DNA from: Mesonia profundi
GTDB lineage: Bacteria; Bacteroidota; Bacteroidia; Flavobacteriales; Flavobacteriaceae
DNA: 57,859 nucleotides
Assembly (NCBI RefSeq): GCF_031085155.1
Contig: NZ_JAVHUL010000019.1
Location: 1 to 57,859 of the forward strand
Reading direction: 5' to 3'
Positions 28,762 to 38,103 of the stretch are shown here, piece after piece; positions within the stretch are counted from its first letter, which is position 1, and every line of letters starts with the position of its first letter. The notes below the pieces were generated by a model. That model was not told the DNA's origin and ran no database searches. It saw only the letters and a program-made list of their open reading frames with translations. Made by a program: the position numbers and the translations under genes.

Positions 28762-29948
28762 TTATACTCTTTTTATTAATCGGCTTTGGTACATTACTAA
28801 GCTGTACAGAGCCTTATGAGTTAAGTTCTGACTTTTTTGAAGAACAAATTGTCATTGAAGCGAGTATTACGAATCGCTTTGAAAATCAACGCATTAAAAT
28901 ATCTAAGACCTATCCTATAGATTCCACCATTTACCAACCCTCTACAGGAGACGTTAGCGTAAAAATAAAAAATGAACAAGGCTTAGAGTTTATTTTCTCT
29001 TATAATGAAGAAAAGGAAGCCTATTTCTCTGAGCAGCCATTCAAAGCTCAACCTGATACCGAGTACACCCTAGAAGTTGTATCCAATGAAGATATCTATA
29101 CGGCAACTTCAATTTTAACCACAGAAACCGTTTTGGCTAGCTTGAATGCGCAAAAAACTACCAATCAAGATGGTGTAGAAGGTTTGGAGGTCGTAGCCAA
29201 TAGTTATGATCCTTCAGGAACCTCTCAATATTACAGATTCATTTACGAAGAAACCTATAAGGTAACCGCACCTTATTGGTCCAATAAAAAAGCAACTGTT
29301 ACAGAAATACCTCCTGAAGAGGTATGGTTAGATCCAACCTATGAAATTGGCTGGGAAATTGATGAAGATATCTATACCGAAAGATGCTACAAAACTAACT
29401 ATTACCAACAACCAGTTTTAACCCAAACATTAAGTTTAAACGAAGATAGGTTAACTAATTTTCCAGTAAAATTTATACCTAAAACAAATTATAGCATCAA
29501 CGAACGTTATAGCATTAAAGTTACGCAATACGTGGAAACCTTTGATGCTTATAATTTTTATAAAACACTAAATAATCTTTCTTCTTCCGGAGAAATTCTA
29601 TCGCCTAATCAACCAGGATTCGTAAAAGGAAATATCAAAGCTAGTAGTGATCCTAATAAAAAGGTAATTGGTTTCTTTGATGTGGTTGCAACCTCATCTA
29701 AGCGAATTTATTTTAATCATCAAGATTTTTTTGAAGGAGAGCCACTACCTCCCTATTTTATAGATTGTGATATTATTGGATTATCTAAAGGTATTCCAAG
29801 CGAACGTTTTAGACTAATCAGCAATATTAACACAGACTATTTACATTTATTCCAACCGGATGGTGAAATTTACTGGATGGTAAAACCAAGATGTAGCGAT
29901 TGTGCGATATATGCCAATCCCGAACCCCCAGAATTTTGGGAAGAGTAA
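28746..29948 (+). CDS. DUF4249 family lipoprotein, copy 1
   Basis: 400 residues. Lipoprotein signal with lipobox LLSC (Cys20), then TEPYELSSDFFEEQIVIEASITNRFENQRIKISKTY, the typical DUF4249 opening, an immunoglobulin-like domain to about 130 and a Tyr-rich C-terminal part ending CSDCAIYANPEPPEFWEE. DUF4249 proteins are encoded behind TonB receptors in Bacteroidota and are thought to sit on the outer membrane; the function is unknown. The next gene is a clear tandem duplicate. Confidence 0.85.
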   Translation: MKNIKFILFLLIGFGTLLSCTEPYELSSDFFEEQIVIEASITNRFENQRIKISKTYPIDSTIYQPSTGDVSVKIKNEQGLEFIFSYNEEKEAYFSEQPFKAQPDTEYTLEVVSNEDIYTATSILTTETVLASLNAQKTTNQDGVEGLEVVANSYDPSGTSQYYRFIYEETYKVTAPYWSNKKATVTEIPPEEVWLDPTYEIGWEIDEDIYTERCYKTNYYQQPVLTQTLSLNEDRLTNFPVKFIPKTNYSINERYSIKVTQYVETFDAYNFYKTLNNLSSSGEILSPNQPGFVKGNIKASSDPNKKVIGFFDVVATSSKRIYFNHQDFFEGEPLPPYFIDCDIIGLSKGIPSERFRLISNINTDYLHLFQPDGEIYWMVKPRCSDCAIYANPEPPEFWEE

Positions 29949-29962
29949 ATAAAATAAACAAA

Positions 29963-31207
29963 ATGAAAAATATAAAATCTACAATCTTTTTCTTAATCGG
30001 CTTTGGCACATTACTAAGCTGTACCGAGCCCTATGAATTAAGTTCTGACTTTTTTGAAGAACAAATTGTTATTGAAGCGAGTATTAGCAATCGCTTAGAA
30101 AAACAGCGTATTAAAGTATCTAAAACCTACCCCATAGATAGCATCTCTTACCAACCCGCTAACACTGGCACTAGTGTAAAAGTAAAGAATGATCAAGGAG
30201 CTGAATATGCTTTCTCGTATAACGAAGAAGATAGTACCTTTATTTCTGAGCAGGCATTTAAAGGAGAACCTAATATAACCTATACACTAGAAGTAGCTAC
30301 AGCTAATGATGTCTATACTGCCACTTCTAAATTTGAAAACTCAGGAGAACTAGATAGTATTAGCGTCAATAAAGCGTTTAATGAAGATGGAGTTGAAGGT
30401 CTTCAAATTGCCGTAAATTCTAACGATGTGACTAACACAAATAAATATTACCGCTTTAAGTATGAATCTACCTATAAAGTTACCGCACCCTATTATTCAC
30501 CTTATAAAGCAGTAATTGTAGGATTAGAACCAGAATATCCTTGGATGGAACCCATAGAAATTGTGATGCAAGAATATGATGAAGATATCTATCACGAAGT
30601 TTGCTATAAGTCTGAAGCTTCTAAAAAAGCTATTTTAACGACTACTGAGGATTTTTCTGAATCTAGTTTGGTGGACTATCCTATTAAGTTCATTTCAAAA
30701 GCAGATTATAGTCTAAACGAACGTTATAGCATAAAAATCACACAATATATACAAAGCTTAGAAGCTTATAATTTTTACAAAGCCCTAAATGGCTTATCTT
30801 CTGAAGGTAACATTTTATCCCCCAATCAACCTGGGTTTGTAAACGGAAACATACGATCGGTTAACATTTCAAATAAGAAAGTAATTGGTTTCTTTGAAGT
30901 AGTTCCTACTTCTTCTAAAAGAGTATATTTTAATCACCAAGACTTTTTTCCTGGGGAACCAATCCCTGAGTATTTTAGAGAATGTGAAGTGAGGGTTTTC
31001 GACAAAACCGATCCTTTGCCTCCAGCTGGAACAGGACAAGGCTATAAATTACAACAATACGTAACCTCTAATTCTCTTTATTTATGGAAAACTGAGAGTT
31101 TTATTTCTCAGGAAATGGGCTTTAAAAACTTCTTTATGGTTAAACCAGAATGCGGTGATTGCGCGGTATTAGCAAATCCTGAACCTCCTGAGTTTTGGGA
31201 AGAGTAA
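29963..31207 (+). CDS. DUF4249 family lipoprotein, copy 2
   Basis: 414 residues from the ATG at 29963, which aligns exactly with the start of copy 1. The frame is open further upstream, but only across the end of copy 1. The first 60 residues are nearly identical to copy 1 (both share GFGTLLSCTEPYELSSDF), then they diverge more, and both end in NPEPPEFWEE. It has extra residues near 170-185 and near 365-385 relative to copy 1. The pair suggests duplication followed by divergence, perhaps for different ligands of the same receptor. Followed by a terminator that closes the cluster. Confidence 0.85.
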   Translation: MKNIKSTIFFLIGFGTLLSCTEPYELSSDFFEEQIVIEASISNRLEKQRIKVSKTYPIDSISYQPANTGTSVKVKNDQGAEYAFSYNEEDSTFISEQAFKGEPNITYTLEVATANDVYTATSKFENSGELDSISVNKAFNEDGVEGLQIAVNSNDVTNTNKYYRFKYESTYKVTAPYYSPYKAVIVGLEPEYPWMEPIEIVMQEYDEDIYHEVCYKSEASKKAILTTTEDFSESSLVDYPIKFISKADYSLNERYSIKITQYIQSLEAYNFYKALNGLSSEGNILSPNQPGFVNGNIRSVNISNKKVIGFFEVVPTSSKRVYFNHQDFFPGEPIPEYFRECEVRVFDKTDPLPPAGTGQGYKLQQYVTSNSLYLWKTESFISQEMGFKNFFMVKPECGDCAVLANPEPPEFWEE

Positions 31208-31230
31208 ATTTTAGCTTAAGGTTTATCTTA

Positions 31231-31263
31231 AAAAATTCCTGCTTTTCAAGCAGGAATTTTTTT
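31231..31263 (+). terminator. Terminator of the TonB/DUF4249 cluster
   Basis: AAAAATTCCTGCTT / AAGCAGGAATTTTT stem with a TTC loop and a T run. Confidence 0.87.
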
Positions 31264-31381
31264 GCTTTATATTCAACTAGAAATCAATACATTAATAAAT
31301 ACTTCCTTTTTTTTGTAACATTATTCCAAAAGCACTCGTATAAGAAAGTATAACCCATATTTTAATTTTCAGGAAGATTCT

Positions 31382-32245
31382 ATGAGACAACTCAAAATCA
31401 CCAAACAGGTTACCAATAGGGAAACCGCCTCTTTAGACAAATACTTACAAGAAATAGGTAAGGTAGATTTAATTACCGCAGAAGAGGAAGTAGAGTTAGC
31501 ACAACGTATTAGAGCCGGAGACGACAAAGCTTTAGAGAAATTAACCAATGCCAACCTAAGGTTCGTGGTTTCTGTTTCTAAGCAATATCAAAACCAAGGC
31601 TTAACCCTACCCGATTTGATTAACGAAGGAAACTTGGGTCTTATTAAAGCGGCCAAAAGATTTGATGAAACTAGAGGTTTTAAATTTATCTCTTACGCCG
31701 TTTGGTGGATTCGTCAATCTATTTTACAAGCTTTAGCAGAGCAGTCTAGAATTGTGAGACTTCCGCTAAACAAAATTGGATCGATCAACAAGATCAACAA
31801 AACTTTCGCTTTTTTAGAGCAGTCCAACGAAAGACCTCCAAGTCCAGAAGAGATTGCCAAAGAGTTAGATATGACCATCAATGAAGTGAAAGAGTCTTTA
31901 AAAAACTCTGGCCGCCACATCTCGATGGATGCACCTTTAATTGAAGGAGAAAATTCTAACTTATACGATGTTTTACGCTCTGGAGAGTCGCCAAATCCAG
32001 ATAGAGAGTTATTACACGATTCGCTTAAAATAGAGATTGAAAGAGCCTTAGAAACTGTAACTCCTAGAGAAGCAGATGTAGTGCGTCTTTATTTTGGTTT
32101 AGGAGATCAACAACCTATGACGCTAGAGGAAATAGGAGAAACCTTTGAACTTACTAGAGAACGCGTAAGACAAATTAAGGAGAAAGCAATTAGAAGGTTA
32201 AAGCATACCACGAGAAGCAAAATTTTAAAAACATACTTAGGCTAA
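31382..32245 (+). CDS. rpoD: Primary sigma factor RpoD/SigA (short Bacteroidota form)
   Basis: 287 residues, the short housekeeping sigma of Bacteroidota: no region 1.1, a brief region 1.2 (residues 16-48), region 2 with [22 protein letters not shown] (about 97-118), region 3 and region 4.2 ending [19 protein letters not shown]. In this phylum it recognises TTG(-33)/TAnnTTTG(-7), the boxes seen throughout the window. It is monocistronic, between two terminators. Confidence 0.96.
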   Translation: MRQLKITKQVTNRETASLDKYLQEIGKVDLITAEEEVELAQRIRAGDDKALEKLTNANLRFVVSVSKQYQNQGLTLPDLINEGNLGLIKAAKRFDETRGFKFISYAVWWIRQSILQALAEQSRIVRLPLNKIGSINKINKTFAFLEQSNERPPSPEEIAKELDMTINEVKESLKNSGRHISMDAPLIEGENSNLYDVLRSGESPNPDRELLHDSLKIEIERALETVTPREADVVRLYFGLGDQQPMTLEEIGETFELTRERVRQIKEKAIRRLKHTTRSKILKTYLG

Positions 32246-32308
32246 TATTTTAGTATATTTGCCTTGAACAAGCAGTATCATAACTGTTCGTTTTTTGATT
32301 GATGAATG

Positions 32309-32340
32309 AACCCCGGAGTGATGACCGGGGTTTTTATTTT
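32309..32340 (+). terminator. rpoD terminator
   Basis: AACCCCGG / CCGGGGTT stem, eight-base loop, TTTTTATTTT tail that reaches the convergent lplA stop. Confidence 0.85.
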
Positions 32341-33345
32341 TTACACCTCATCTTCTCCGTAAAGCAAATCAATAAATTCTTGTTGATCTACATTTCCAAA
32401 ATAATCATGAATAACTATAGGCTCTAAAGCGGTAGTGATTTCAGCAAGGTCGTAACGTTTACCCGTAAGCACTTCTTCTATGTTTTCTACGGGTTCTTTT
32501 CCAAAAAAGTCTCCGTAAATCTTAATGCTCTTAATGGTTCCTTTTTCCACAAAAATCCGAATATCTATTTCTCCTACCGCAAAACGCTTGGTTCTATGAA
32601 TATTAAATTTTGGAGATTTCCCATAGTTCCAATCCCATTGATCATACTTTTCGGCTTTTAACTTCTTTACGCCATCCCATTCGTCTTCCGTAAGATGATA
32701 GGTTTTAAAGTTTTCCTGCTCCCGATACACCTCTTCAATAATTTTTTTTCTGAAAGATTGAATGTCCATAGGCTCTGGCAGAAACTCGGTGATATTGGCC
32801 ACCCTACTGCGAACCGACTTATGCCCTTTCGACTGAATTTTACTCATCTTTACATTCAGTGTTTTCTGCACCTCACTTAAATCACAATCAAAAAGCAAGG
32901 TTCCGTGGCTAAACATTCGTTTTACACTAGAAAACTGAGCGTTCCCAGATATTTTCTTATCCCCCACTAAGATATCATTCCGCCCTTTTAGCTCTGCCTT
33001 TACGCCCATTCCATTCAACGCTTTGACCACAGGACTGGTGAAATTTCTAAAATTATTGAGTTTGGTATTATCATAATCGGTGATAAAACTAAAGTTTAAA
33101 TTTCCTAAATCGTGATACACCGCTCCCCCACCAGAAATTCTTCTCACGATATGAACTCCGTTTTCTTCGGTATAGGATTGGTTGATTTCCTCTAAGGTAT
33201 TTTGATTTCTTCCAATAATAATGGAAGGCTCATTAATATAAAAAAGTAAGTAATCTTCCCCACGATCAAAATTCCTTAGAATGTATTCTTCCAAAGCCAA
33301 GTTAAGATGCGGATCGTTAATGCCTTCATTTTCAATAAAAATCAT
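32341..33345 (-). CDS. lplA: Lipoate-protein ligase
   Basis: Attaches lipoate (via lipoyl-AMP) to E2 and GcvH proteins. 334 residues with the BPL/LPL catalytic domain: NLALEEYIL, the RRISGGGAVYHDLGNLNFSF lipoyl-AMP loop (about 69-88) and KISGNAQ (about 131-137). The C-terminal accessory domain follows (from about 250). Convergent with rpoD; no close operon partner. Confidence 0.93.
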   Translation of the reverse strand: MIFIENEGINDPHLNLALEEYILRNFDRGEDYLLFYINEPSIIIGRNQNTLEEINQSYTEENGVHIVRRISGGGAVYHDLGNLNFSFITDYDNTKLNNFRNFTSPVVKALNGMGVKAELKGRNDILVGDKKISGNAQFSSVKRMFSHGTLLFDCDLSEVQKTLNVKMSKIQSKGHKSVRSRVANITEFLPEPMDIQSFRKKIIEEVYREQENFKTYHLTEDEWDGVKKLKAEKYDQWDWNYGKSPKFNIHRTKRFAVGEIDIRIFVEKGTIKSIKIYGDFFGKEPVENIEEVLTGKRYDLAEITTALEPIVIHDYFGNVDQQEFIDLLYGEDEV

Positions 33346-33541
33346 AATATAAAAGTATTTAGATTTCCGTTTCCACGGAATAACAATTTTAATAAAAACC
33401 TCAACCTCTACCCAATAGATGCGACGAGTAAAGCATCAAAAGTTTCTCTTCGAGTAAAATAGTGAAAAGCGCACTTTAAAAAAAGAAAAAACTAGTTTTT
33501 AGGTTTTCGTTAAATTGAAATCAAGACTCAGTTTAAATCTT

Positions 33542-33549
33542 TATTTTTG
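33542..33549 (+). promoter_or_regulatory. -7 element of the rpe promoter
   Basis: TATTTTTG, perfect TAnnTTTG, 23 bases before the rpe ATG. A TTG lies 24 bases upstream at 33515-33517, too far for an ideal -33. Confidence 0.5.
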
Positions 33550-33572
33550 CAATTCAACACAACAAGACTTTT

Positions 33573-34238
33573 ATGAAAAATGATAAATTAATTGCGCCTT
33601 CTATTCTTGCGGCAGATTTTGCTAATCTTCAACGAGATATTGAAATGATTAACTCTAGTGACGCCGATTGGTTTCATATTGATATTATGGATGGTGTTTT
33701 TGTTCCCAACATTAGTTTTGGGATGCCCGTGTTAAAAGCCATTACCAAGCACACCAAAAAAACCATAGATGTACATTTAATGATCGTAGATCCAGATCGT
33801 TTTATCGACACTTTTGCGGCTTTGGGCGCCAATATTTTGAGCGTACATTATGAAGCTTGTACACATTTGCATAGAACCTTGCAAGCCATTAAAGGCGCTG
33901 GGATGAAAGCCGGAGTAGCCATCAATCCGCATACCAATGTTGCACTTTTAGAAGATGTAATTCAAGACATAGATTTGGTGTGTATGATGAGCGTTAATCC
34001 TGGGTTTGGAGGACAGAGTTTTATAGAAAATACGTATAAAAAGATAGCGCAATTAAAAGAAATCATCCTCAACAACAATGCTTCTACGCTCATTGAAATT
34101 GATGGTGGTGTAACCGATCAAAATGCAGAGAAATTAGTGAAAGCAGGAGCCGATGTATTGGTTGCGGGAAGTTTTGTATTTAAATCTGACGACCCAAAAA
34201 CCACCATCAAGCAACTAAAAGAAATCACTAACAAATAA
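33573..34238 (+). CDS. rpe: Ribulose-phosphate 3-epimerase
   Basis: Pentose-phosphate enzyme that interconverts ribulose 5-phosphate and xylulose 5-phosphate. 221 residues, a TIM barrel. The metal and catalytic residues sit in WFHIDIMDG (His35, Asp37), DVHLMI (His near 68), the MSVNPGFGGQSF loop and EIDGGV (Asp near 174). Normal length and complete. Confidence 0.96.
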   Translation: MKNDKLIAPSILAADFANLQRDIEMINSSDADWFHIDIMDGVFVPNISFGMPVLKAITKHTKKTIDVHLMIVDPDRFIDTFAALGANILSVHYEACTHLHRTLQAIKGAGMKAGVAINPHTNVALLEDVIQDIDLVCMMSVNPGFGGQSFIENTYKKIAQLKEIILNNNASTLIEIDGGVTDQNAEKLVKAGADVLVAGSFVFKSDDPKTTIKQLKEITNK

Positions 34239-34324
34239 CTGAAGATTAATTTTTTGGAAGCCTAATATTTCCTTATCGGAATTTTTTTCGTTTCCTAATA
34301 AAACCAATTTAAACGCAATCTGTT

Positions 34325-35287
34325 TTGAATAAAACTTTAGATGTGATCATTATTGGCGCGGGTCCCATTGGGATTGCTTGCGGCTTAGAAGCTAAAAAGA
34401 GAAATCTTAATTACCTCATCATAGAGAAAGGCCCTTTGGTAAATTCCTTGTACCACTACCCTACCAATATGACGTTTTTTTCTACGTCAGAAAAATTGGA
34501 GATAGACAATATTCCGTTCATCAGCAATAATCCTAAACCTACCAAAAGAGAGGCTTTAGAATATTACCGACGCATTGCTACTTCTAATGAGCTCCAGGTT
34601 CAGCTTTTTGAAAAAGTAGAAAAGGTAAGTCGGAAGGAAGAAAAATACGAAGTAAAATCATCCAAAGCTACCTACACTACCAAAAATATTATTGTTGCCA
34701 CGGGTTTTTATGACATTCCCAATCCCCTAAATATTCCTGGGGAAGGTTTACCCAAAGTGACTCATTATTATAACGATCCTCATTATTATGCAGGACAAGA
34801 TGTGGCCGTGATAGGCGCGAGTAATTCATCTGTAGATGCAGCTTTAGAGGTCTACCGCAAAGGCGGAAATGTGACTATGATTGTTCGCGGAAAGTCTATT
34901 GGTGAGCGCGTAAAGTATTGGGTAAGACCAGACATTATCAATCGTATTGAAGAAGGTAGTATTACCGCTTATTATGAATCGGAGCTGAAAGAAATCCGTG
35001 GCAACGACATAAAAATAAGCAGTCCAAAAGGAGAGAAAGTGCTTCCTAACGATTTTGTCTTGGCCCTTACCGGATATCAACCCAACTTTGCCTTTTTAAA
35101 ATCTATGGGGATTACGCTTGGTGAGACAGAGAAAAAAATCCCGACCTACAATCCGCAAACTATGGAAACCAACCAAAAAGGAATTTACTTGGCGGGCGTG
35201 ATTTGCGGCGGACTGGAAACGCACAAATGGTTTATCGAGAATTCTAGGATCCACGCCAAAATCATTATGGAGAACATCAATAGTTAA
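34325..35287 (+). CDS. ypdA: YpdA-family flavoprotein, putative bacillithiol disulfide reductase
   Basis: 320 residues. FAD motif GAGPIG at 12-17 and NADPH motif GASNSS near 160, with no CxxC of the thioredoxin-reductase kind. The text follows YpdA/Bdr, which reduces oxidised bacillithiol in Firmicutes and is found in bacillithiol-making Bacteroidota. It starts with TTG at 34325, since no ATG matches the family N-terminus. Its presence suggests bacillithiol as the low-molecular thiol, relevant to the persulfide dioxygenase at 45.7 kb. A NYN protein follows after 33 bases. Confidence 0.85.
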   Translation: MNKTLDVIIIGAGPIGIACGLEAKKRNLNYLIIEKGPLVNSLYHYPTNMTFFSTSEKLEIDNIPFISNNPKPTKREALEYYRRIATSNELQVQLFEKVEKVSRKEEKYEVKSSKATYTTKNIIVATGFYDIPNPLNIPGEGLPKVTHYYNDPHYYAGQDVAVIGASNSSVDAALEVYRKGGNVTMIVRGKSIGERVKYWVRPDIINRIEEGSITAYYESELKEIRGNDIKISSPKGEKVLPNDFVLALTGYQPNFAFLKSMGITLGETEKKIPTYNPQTMETNQKGIYLAGVICGGLETHKWFIENSRIHAKIIMENINS

Positions 35288-35320
35288 TCAATTTCAATTA
35301 CCTTTAAAAAAAATAAATTT

Positions 35321-36058
35321 ATGGATATCAATCTGGCTGTTTTAATTGATGGCGACAACATCACCTCTGCTTACGTTAAAGAAATGATGGAAGAGATTGC
35401 CAAATACGGCAATCCCACTATCAAGCGTATTTATGGGGATTGGACCCAACCTCACCTAAATAAATGGAAGAAAGTTCTTCTAGAAAATGCCATTAATCCC
35501 ATTCAACAATATGGGTATACGCAAGGTAAAAATGCTACCGATTCTGCCATGATTATCGACGCTATGGATATTCTTTATGGAGATCGCGTAGACGGTTTCT
35601 GCTTGGTTTCTAGCGACAGTGATTTTACGCGATTGGCAACCAGACTGCGCGAAGCGGGAAAGCACGTGATTGGAATTGGAGAAAAGAAAACGCCAGAACC
35701 TTTTATCGTGGCTTGTGATAGATTCATTTATATTGAAATCTTAAAGAACAAGTCCAAACAAGCGAGCGCCTCCAAAGATTCGAAAGAAAAGAGTACCAAA
35801 AATGATGTGGATAAAATCACTCCTAAAGTCATCGAGCTTATCGCTTCCACGATTGCTGATGTAACCGATGAAGACGGATGGGCATTTTTGGGCGATGTAG
35901 GAAGTTTATTGCAAAAAAAACAACCTAATTTTGATAGTCGTAACTACGGTTTTCACAAGTTAACGCCGATGATTAATTCTATCGACCAATTTGAAATTGA
36001 ATCTCGAGACAATCAGAAAGGTAGGCTTAAATTGATTTATGTAAGAAATAAAGAGTAG
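35321..36058 (+). CDS. NYN-domain (LabA/DUF88-like) protein with OST-HTH
   Basis: 245 residues. An N-terminal PIN-like NYN nuclease domain (about 1-140) has acidic residues in LIDGDN (Asp10, Asp12), in NATDSAMIIDAM (about 70) and in SSDSDF (about 97). A lysine/serine linker and a C-terminal OST-HTH/LOTUS module follow (about 168-243). Such proteins are thought to act on RNA. Lies 33 bases after ypdA. Confidence 0.85.
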   Translation: MDINLAVLIDGDNITSAYVKEMMEEIAKYGNPTIKRIYGDWTQPHLNKWKKVLLENAINPIQQYGYTQGKNATDSAMIIDAMDILYGDRVDGFCLVSSDSDFTRLATRLREAGKHVIGIGEKKTPEPFIVACDRFIYIEILKNKSKQASASKDSKEKSTKNDVDKITPKVIELIASTIADVTDEDGWAFLGDVGSLLQKKQPNFDSRNYGFHKLTPMINSIDQFEIESRDNQKGRLKLIYVRNKE

Positions 36059-36237
36059 CATTTGGGTGCTCCCCACCTTTCATGTGGGTCGGGCTATTCG
36101 TTATATCTTTTTTCTATTCTTTCTCAAGAATAGAAAAAAGGATGCCACTGCTATCCCTAGCACAAAAAAACGTTAGATGTTTCTTAATAAGTTTCTATTG
36201 GCGTTGATGTTCCTTAACTTAAGGAAAAATATAATTT
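36059..36237. repeat. Hairpin-bearing intergenic repeat
   Basis: 179 bases without a gene. A perfect 15-base stem (36107-36121 with 36126-36140, loop TCTC) lies between the text GGGTCGGGCTATTCGTTATATC and GGATGCCACTGCTATCCC. I recall similar text repeated between genes of other Flavobacteriaceae. It may serve as a terminator for the ypdA-NYN unit but has no clean T tail. Confidence 0.5.
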
Positions 36238-36639
36238 ATGAAACTTACATTAGAACAAGCACAGAAAGCAGTAGAAGCAGGAGTAAAAAAATCTAAAGAA
36301 CTCGACCTTAAAATGAATGTCGCAGTGGTAGATGCAGGAGCCAATCTAATGGCTTTTGGTAGAATGGAAGGCGCTTGGTTAGGATCTGTAGATATTGCTA
36401 TTAAAAAAGCTAAAACCGCACGTTATTTTGATATGGAAAGCGGAGAAATAGGAAAACTTTCGCAACCAGGACAACCTTTATTTAATATAGAACACTCTAA
36501 TAACGGACTTATTACTTTCCCAGGAGGCGTACTTATTGAAGATAAAAACGGAGAAATTATTGGAGCCATTGGCGTATCGGGAAGTTCGGTAGAAAATGAC
36601 CACGAAGTAGCGACTGCTGCTAAGAAAAGCATCAGCTAA
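36238..36639 (+). CDS. GlcG/HbpS-family protein
   Basis: 133 residues of the GlcG/HbpS (DUF336) fold. Conserved are [21 protein letters not shown] (about 26-46), [22 protein letters not shown] (about 95-116) and the C-terminal [12 protein letters not shown]. Relatives bind heme or assist small-molecule enzymes; the role here is open. No signal peptide, so cytoplasmic. Monocistronic with its own terminator. Confidence 0.85.
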   Translation: MKLTLEQAQKAVEAGVKKSKELDLKMNVAVVDAGANLMAFGRMEGAWLGSVDIAIKKAKTARYFDMESGEIGKLSQPGQPLFNIEHSNNGLITFPGGVLIEDKNGEIIGAIGVSGSSVENDHEVATAAKKSIS

Positions 36640-37012
36640 TGGGTTAATATCAGCAAGAATTCAAAAAGGACAGTTTTTCAAACTGTCCTTTTTTTGTGTC
36701 CACTAACTATAACTTCAATTAATTACTTTGAGGTGATAATTGAAAACGATTTGCAACATAACTTTAATATTCCAAAATAAAAGAAGAGGTAAAATTGGTA
36801 GTAGTTCTCGATACACTATTTTTTCTTCTCTGCGTTACGAAAAAATAGCACTCGAACAGACAGTAAACTCAATTTGTCACTTCGAGTAATTAGTTTGAAG
36901 TGTTAACGAAAAACGAATTGTATCGAGAAGTCTCATGTTTCAGAATATATAAACAGTTGCCTAAGTTTATTCACGACAATTTCAAACTAAATTTTCCACT
37001 TCGGGTTTTATG
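36640..37012. other. Intergenic region with terminator and REP-like nested hairpins
   Basis: 373 bases without a gene. It contains the GlcG-gene terminator (36663-36697) and a nested inverted repeat: TTCTCGATAC at 36805-36814 pairs with GTATCGAGAA at 36920-36929, and inside it CTATTTTTTC at 36816-36825 pairs with GAAAAAATAG at 36839-36848. The words TTCTCGATAC, CACTCGAA and TGTCACTTCGAGT are typical of flavobacterial REP-like repeats. Confidence 0.55.
36663..36697 (+). terminator. Terminator of the GlcG-like gene
   Basis: AAAAAGGACAGTTT / AAACTGTCCTTTTT stem with a TTC loop and T tail. Confidence 0.88.
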
Positions 37013-37852
37013 CTAATATCCAGCGAAGTGATAATTAAGCATCTCTTTGATTTTCTTGTAAAACTCGGGGAAGTTCTGCTCAAAAACCTGCGGAGATTCG
37101 ATAAAAGACTCCACCAAAACAGCTAAAAACTCGACTCTATTGGTAAATGCATACTCCCGAAAATACCTAGAATTGATCAGCTTATGCCTAAGGTGATCTT
37201 GTTTTAACAAGTTCTCCAATTCTTTATTGGCATCACTAAAAATTACCGCACTTATATTTTTATGATTATGCGTATTGATTTGAATCACATGCATAAATTC
37301 GTGAATGGCAAGGTTCACATTATCCTTATCGTTGTCAAAGCCTTCTAGAAAATCTTTCCAAGAAAAAACCAAGGCTTTTAAATGTGGATTAAACTCTCCT
37401 TTATGCTTCACTTTATTAATGGTAGAAAAGTAAACATCGGGATAGATAATAATTTTCTGCAACCGATTCAGTAAAAAATTACGCATCCCAAACGTGAGCA
37501 TCACTGCGGTGGCACCAATATAAAGCTTTACCTCTTCGGTGATTTCAAAATCATCTCTGCCTTCAAAACTTTTATGAGCCACGAAAGTGACAAGCCTATG
37601 CTGAAAAAATCGCTGTTGCTTTGTTGAAAGCCTAGTATAGAATAAGAAATTTTGTTTTAAAAATTCTTGGTGCTGCGGAGAAAGTTTTTTTACCCTAAAA
37701 TAAAAATGCGTGTACAGAGGTTTCTTGTAAAAGTAACTGTAGAGATGTTCTACCAAAGAAACGGATTTTATCAAGATAATCACTACCAAAGCAATGACTA
37801 ACGCTCCTAAGCATAGCATCACAAATACATAATTAATCTCTTCTTCGGGCAT
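37013..37852 (-). CDS. MtfA-like membrane-anchored zinc peptidase
   Basis: 279 residues. One transmembrane helix at about 8-28, then an MtfA (M90) domain with the zinc motif HEFMH at 184-188 and the downstream glutamate segment RVEFLAVLVESF, plus a typical YFREYAFTNRVEF. In E. coli MtfA is a soluble peptidase tied to Mlc; the membrane-anchored form here is common in Bacteroidota. A MITE-like element begins ten bases upstream of its start and could carry or disrupt its promoter. Confidence 0.85.
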   Translation of the reverse strand: MPEEEINYVFVMLCLGALVIALVVIILIKSVSLVEHLYSYFYKKPLYTHFYFRVKKLSPQHQEFLKQNFLFYTRLSTKQQRFFQHRLVTFVAHKSFEGRDDFEITEEVKLYIGATAVMLTFGMRNFLLNRLQKIIIYPDVYFSTINKVKHKGEFNPHLKALVFSWKDFLEGFDNDKDNVNLAIHEFMHVIQINTHNHKNISAVIFSDANKELENLLKQDHLRHKLINSRYFREYAFTNRVEFLAVLVESFIESPQVFEQNFPEFYKKIKEMLNYHFAGY

Positions 37853-37861
37853 TGATTTTTT

Positions 37862-38103
37862 TTAGTCGTGTCCGATTAAGATTTTAGACCTGCCCGTACC
37901 GAAGTGGTACGTTCGGGCGGGCCGCTCCGCTTTTAGATAATAGAAGTAAGATTTAATTCCAATCCTTTAGCAAACAATAGTTTAATATTTAATTCCAGAA
38001 TTACCCAGTGTAAAAAATAGACTATAGCTATACAAATGCTTTGTTTCTAACTTCCATTATTAAGACGACTGCGATCTTTAAATTTCTAATCGAACACTAG
38101 TGA
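37862..38103. mobile_element. MITE-like element, copy 1
   Basis: About 242 bases bounded by inverted ends: TTAGTCGTGTCCGATTAAGA on the left and, reading inward from the right, TCACTAGTGTTCGATTAGA. Copy 2 at 53385-53586 has the same ends and a similar inner right end (ATCTTTAAnnTTnTAATCG). No open frame for a transposase. It contains a GC-rich hairpin at 37892-37918. Confidence 0.6.
37892..37922. repeat. GC-rich hairpin, copy 1
   Basis: Arms GCCCG and CGGGC with an inner GTACC/GGTAC stem, followed by GGGCC. It shares GCCCGT and CGGGCGGGCC with the hairpin at 42625-42663, and its base composition is far from the AT-rich surroundings. Confidence 0.45.

Noticed and set aside
29900-29962. Upstream extension of the second DUF4249 gene
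   Set aside because: It only reads through the end of copy 1 in another frame; the lipoprotein start at 29963 aligns with copy 1.
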